Shown one piece after another: positions 12,161-64,000 of a stretch of DNA of 64,000 nucleotides. The stretch is from Clytia hemisphaerica (taxonomy: Eukaryota; Cnidaria; Hydrozoa; Leptothecata; Clytiidae). Each line of letters starts with the position of its first letter. The stretch's first letter is position 1. Both the position numbers and the translations under genes were made by a program. Under the pieces are notes generated by a model. It was not told where the DNA came from and searched no databases. It worked only from the letters and a program-made list of their open reading frames with translations. The DNA is taken from contig CACVBU010000046.1 in NCBI GenBank assembly GCA_902728285.1, forward strand, positions 186,001 through 250,000. Direction: 5' to 3'.

Positions 12161-14018
12161 CAAATAAAAAAGCTACTCTACTCCTTCTCTATCCTATCGT
12201 CTACACAAGATCACTAAAAAAGGGAATATTGTAGGAGGTGGGATGAATTTGAAAACGGTGACTAGCCCGGGGTGGAGATTTACAGCGTTTGTTTCAAACT
12301 CTACCATCAGTTTTTTCCCGTAAACCGCCCGACGCCCTGACTCTGCCCAAATATATTTTCCCACATTTACTGACCCTCTAAACGGACGATAGCATTGTCT
12401 ACTGCTCCTCACAAACGAGTCTAGCATGCTAGACAGAAAGAAAATTACTAAATTGATATTGTATTCTGTAAAACCTAACATAACGTAGCCATTCTCGTCT
12501 TAGTCTCTGCTTTGATACAGCCCTTGTGAAATTTACTTCGGAGGTACCCGGTGTATTTTCAGATTCCATCAAAGAGGGATGCGGGATTTCTGATGTTTTG
12601 AAAAATAGTCAGAAATCTAGTATCTTATCGGTTCCGGACGAATGTTCCGGCATGCGAATTATTGAGCATGCGCATAAAAGCGGAGAAGTTATCACTCGTG
12701 TCATCTCGCATCAAACGTAAGGTCGCGTTCTCTAACTTGAGCTACTTATGCTAATGATTACTTTGTTTTTTATTCATGATAAACTTCCAATACGACGGAC
12801 GATGACAATCATCAACCAGCTGAAATGAAGAACGAGCAGATTTATTACTTATTATTAACATCCCATGGTTTTTTGTCCTACCAAAAGATCAGTCAGATTG
12901 GCGAACAAGGCTGACCCCTATAGCTCGAGGGAGGTAGGTTTTTAGTCCAGGGGAAGAGGCTCATTAGTTCAGGGGTCCTCTAAGTTATTTATAATTATTC
13001 AGAAGAATCAAAGAACGGATCGACAAACCAATAAAGTTATTAAAGAACCGTCACTCATCAAGTCAAAGATACATCGGAGAATATCGTAATTATACTAAGA
13101 GAACTGAACTGGAATACTGAGATGATACGAGATTCGTGAACGGGTTAATAAAATCGAATAATCTCATGATACAACACACAGTACCAGAGGAACATAAATA
13201 TGAATGTATATATGTGCGACTATTTATTATTGTCAATAACTTATTACATATTTATCATTACTTTGTCAATTTATTACTTGACTTGTATTTACCGACCTTG
13301 CGTTACGAAGATAGTCCAAATGTCTCCAGAAATGACATGTGTCTACAATTTATTGTTTGAATCCTTTTGATAACTGATAAGGAGGAAAAGTTAAGATTGA
13401 GTCTTTTATCAACTTAGTTCTACTTAGGTGGTAAATATTTAAACCATGTTCGCATGTAACGTTTCCATTTCGCTCCGAAACGAAATGAAGCCATACTATT
13501 GGTTAGAAGTGACGTAATAAAACTTGAATTTAACCAATATAATGGCTTAATTTTGTTTGGAGTGAAACGGAGCCGTAGCGTGTGAACTTGGTCTTAAAAT
13601 AAAGATACCTACCTGTTTCTTTTAGCATTTAAAACATATGCTTTTCCAATTATACAATCAGCCGATGAATTTCTCTCGACCTTGTTTCAATGTCTTTGTA
13701 ATATTTGGATTGGAAAAAAAATTATTGGCAGGAAAATACAACTGAAAACAAAGCCATCATAATTGACATGGTAATTAAGTGTTATATGAATAGCTATCAA
13801 GAAGCCATTAATTAAGCAATAAAATTCTATTGTTCAAAGGATTAAGTAATGAGGTACTTCTATGTATAGCAATTAGCACTACTTTCGAAAAATTAACAAA
13901 GCCATAATAATTAGAGATATGTGCATATGAGCTTGGAAGCTTTTTCTAAAAATTCAGGCTTCAATACACTTGGTCTGCTTATATTGTACTTTCAGATGAA
14001 CTCAGTTTGGTTTAGTTG

Positions 14019-14219
14019 CACACGTTTTTTGATAGAATAAACTATATAAGAAGGCTTCGCTGGCCAAAATATCAAGAACAAGCTAAGAAAATTTTAAGGC
14101 TTTGCAGGCTCTAAAACATCCAATTTCTCAGAAAATTGCAGAAAAATACTCATGATGGTGAAAATAAGACAAGCAACATTTTAAGTCAAAATTCAAAATT
14201 TTCATATAAAAGACGTGTA
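14019..14219. mobile_element. MITE, ACACGTTTTT family
   Basis: The left end ACACGTTTTTTGATAG pairs with a right end reading ATATAAAAGACGTGT. The interior contains TCAAGAACAAGCTAAGAAAA and 'aaggctttgcagg' motifs shared with the copies at 16395 and 35351. Confidence 0.65.
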
Positions 14220-15694
14220 TAACAATAAGAGATGTCTTGGAACCTCCATATGAAGCCCCAAGGGAGCTAGAAAGGGAAAAAAAAACAAGAAAAAGTGAAG
14301 CCTTAAAATTTGCCCCATATTAAGAATTTTTGTTTAAAAACCACACGGGTCACATGTTTAGGATGGGAAATGACAGGAGCTTCGCATATTAGTAAATTTT
14401 TTAGCATTAAATTCATTGATGAAGAATTCGATTTCCGTAGTAGTAATATTTTGAAATCTTTTTAATCAAAAAATGAAAAATATCTAAAGAAAAGTATGGT
14501 TAAAATTCTATTTTTTTACAATTTATAAATATACTAATAATACTCAATTTCTTTAAAAAATCTAAAAAATTTCTTTCCAAAGTTATATATTGGACAAATT
14601 TATGTAATTTTAAACACAAAACCTACCCGAATGAAAAGAATTAAAACACAACAATCTCTTCAAAGAGAAGATAAATTGTAACTTGACAAATGTCCTAAGT
14701 CCTTTCCAAAAACTTTCATCAAAACAAAATTGGCTGGAGCTCAATTATGTTATACAAAATTCAACTTTTAACCTCAGACTTTATATATGCTTACTCGGAA
14801 AAGAGGTCAAAATTTATGATATCCTTGCTTTCATTTACAGTAGATAATAATTACAATATAATATGAATTTAGGTTATATGTCATAATCATAATAAATTTT
14901 CAGAAAAATATTGATACCTTGAAAAATTAAAAGCCGAATCATGATAGGTCATGCGGAACAAAGAGCAATAATACACGTTTTTCTACAAGCATAACGATTA
15001 TAAGCATATCCAGTCTCAAATTTTGAAAAAACTTAAGTATTGGCTTAACATACATATGTTGAGCCTCAGTTTACGAAATCTCAAAAATTAAATTTACTAT
15101 AATTACGAGACTAGAGAGAGAGAGAGAGGATTCGAGACCATAAATTAATTACACGATATCATACTCCATCATGTAAATCCAAACTAAAACCCCCCCCCCA
15201 AAAAAAAAGTTACATCATTACATAAGCATGGGAATAGCATAATAAGGCTCACGAAAATTTACCCTGTGCTTATAAAAAACGTGAATACTCGATAATAACA
15301 ATAATATTATCTTCAATTATACTTCGTAATACTTCGTAAAACAAAGCAAATTTGGGCATTATTACCCGTATAGTTATTTGTGTAAAGCACCGGCAGGTCA
15401 TCTAAACGCGGTAAATATGATATAAGGGATAATTATTACCAAACCAATTACAGTATGCAAAAGACCAATACAATCTTCATAATGCCAAAACCTTTCTTTA
15501 CTCTCTGCCGTCTTTACGAGCCCATGAGAGCAACTGTGATTGGGCATACATTCAATTATAGATTTTGTTACAAGTTTTTGATCGACTTGAGCCTTTGTTT
15601 AATCACAATTCAACAATTCAAAAGTCTTCTACACGCAGTGTTGACGTAAAAAAGTTTACGATAGAAGCTTGAGCTAAAATTTACGAGAGAATTC

Positions 15695-15940
15695 AACCAA
15701 GTTATCAAAAGTTTACGATAACTTCTTTTCAAGTTTTGGAGTCTCATATTACATAACGTGAATTTTTTTCCAAGTTTACAGAGGCTTTCTACTGTATTCA
15801 CAAGCTCTGATTCCCGTCTTTAGCATCTCTTCGAAGTTTGCGATAGCTTCTTTCAAAGTTTTCGAATCTCCTACTACATAACATGAATTTTTTTAAAGTT
15901 TACAAGGGCTTCCTGTGTTTACGAGCTTTGCTTCCTGTGT

Positions 15941-15960
<20 letters not shown>
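15695..15960 (-). repeat. Tandem duplication of the BLTP2 3' end
   Basis: Two degenerate units of about 130 bp lie head to tail (roughly 15695-15826 and 15831-15960). The inner unit contains the true last codons of BLTP2 (DTKDGNQSS-stop at 15941). The outer unit contains a diverged copy that would read DAKDGNQSL-stop. The repeats share stretches such as TACATAAC(A/G)TGAATTTTTT on the plus strand. Confidence 0.75.
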
Positions 15961-63941
<47,981 letters not shown>

Positions 63942-64000
63942 CTGAAGAGAAAGTTATGAACATTAAAAATGAGATGATGATTTGAAATTTAACAGAGAAA

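Larger units (their letters stand above)
7591..15940. other. Intergenic region between MYO18 and BLTP2, repeat-rich
   Basis: About 8.3 kb separate the BLTP2 stop from the MYO18 start; both genes are on the minus strand. No open frame here shows a recognisable domain. The stretch holds a degenerate inverted-repeat block (8237-9265) with a nested palindrome, a 34-bp perfect palindrome (10547), a pogo-like MITE (10785), a hAT-type MITE (12007), an ACACGTTTTT-type MITE (14019) and homopolymer tracts. Somewhere in it must lie the MYO18 promoter and the BLTP2 3' UTR and poly(A) site, neither of which I can place. Confidence 0.75.

Noticed and set aside
12194..12720. A 95-codon minus-strand frame and a 64-codon plus-strand frame side by side
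   Set aside because: Neither shows a known domain. An acceptor-like TTTGATACAG precedes the plus frame but no partner exon is visible.

Overview
The window is nuclear DNA from an invertebrate animal. Every conserved gene is split by GT-AG introns, the long gene-poor stretches are AT-rich, and there are many non-LTR, Penelope-like, SINE and MITE-type repeats. The metazoan genes MYO18 and BLTP2, a TRAF-like RING/MATH gene pair and this repeat mix suggest a marine invertebrate, possibly a cnidarian or sponge. The species cannot be read from the sequence.

Layout. (1) Positions 39-7590, minus strand: the 5' part of an unconventional myosin XVIII gene. Six exons encode a basic N-terminus, a PDZ domain and the start of the motor with its P-loop; the gene runs off the left edge. 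(2) Positions 7591-15940: about 8 kb with no convincing gene, holding palindromes, a hAT-type MITE, pogo-type MITEs and other inverted-repeat elements. (3) Positions 15941-63941, minus strand: a 52-exon gene for bridge-like lipid transfer protein 2 (BLTP2/KIAA0100, fly Hobbit). All 52 exons chain in phase to about 2,061 codons ending at a stop at 15941. The N-terminus lies beyond the right edge.

One 9.9-kb BLTP2 intron (35232-45442) carries two TRAF-like genes on the plus strand, 36932-39241 and 41893-45046, separated by a 40-bp minisatellite. Both encode a RING finger, TRAF-type zinc fingers, a coiled coil and a MATH/TRAF-C domain. Their RING and zinc-finger exons are almost identical, whereas the coiled-coil/MATH exon has diverged strongly. 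Copy B carries one in-frame TGA at the conserved tryptophan that starts the MATH domain.

Other BLTP2 introns hold a 2.8-kb foldback element with minisatellite arms and a 7-bp target duplication, a 1.7-kb CACTA-like element inserted into a SINE whose empty site survives nearby, a degenerate Penelope-like element with a GIY-YIG domain, a 75-bp minisatellite, several tRNA-derived SINEs and many short inverted-repeat elements. MYO18 (cytoskeleton) and BLTP2 (lipid transfer at ER-plasma membrane contacts) are ordinary housekeeping neighbours. The TRAF-like pair is the accessory, probably signalling or immune-related, part of the locus.
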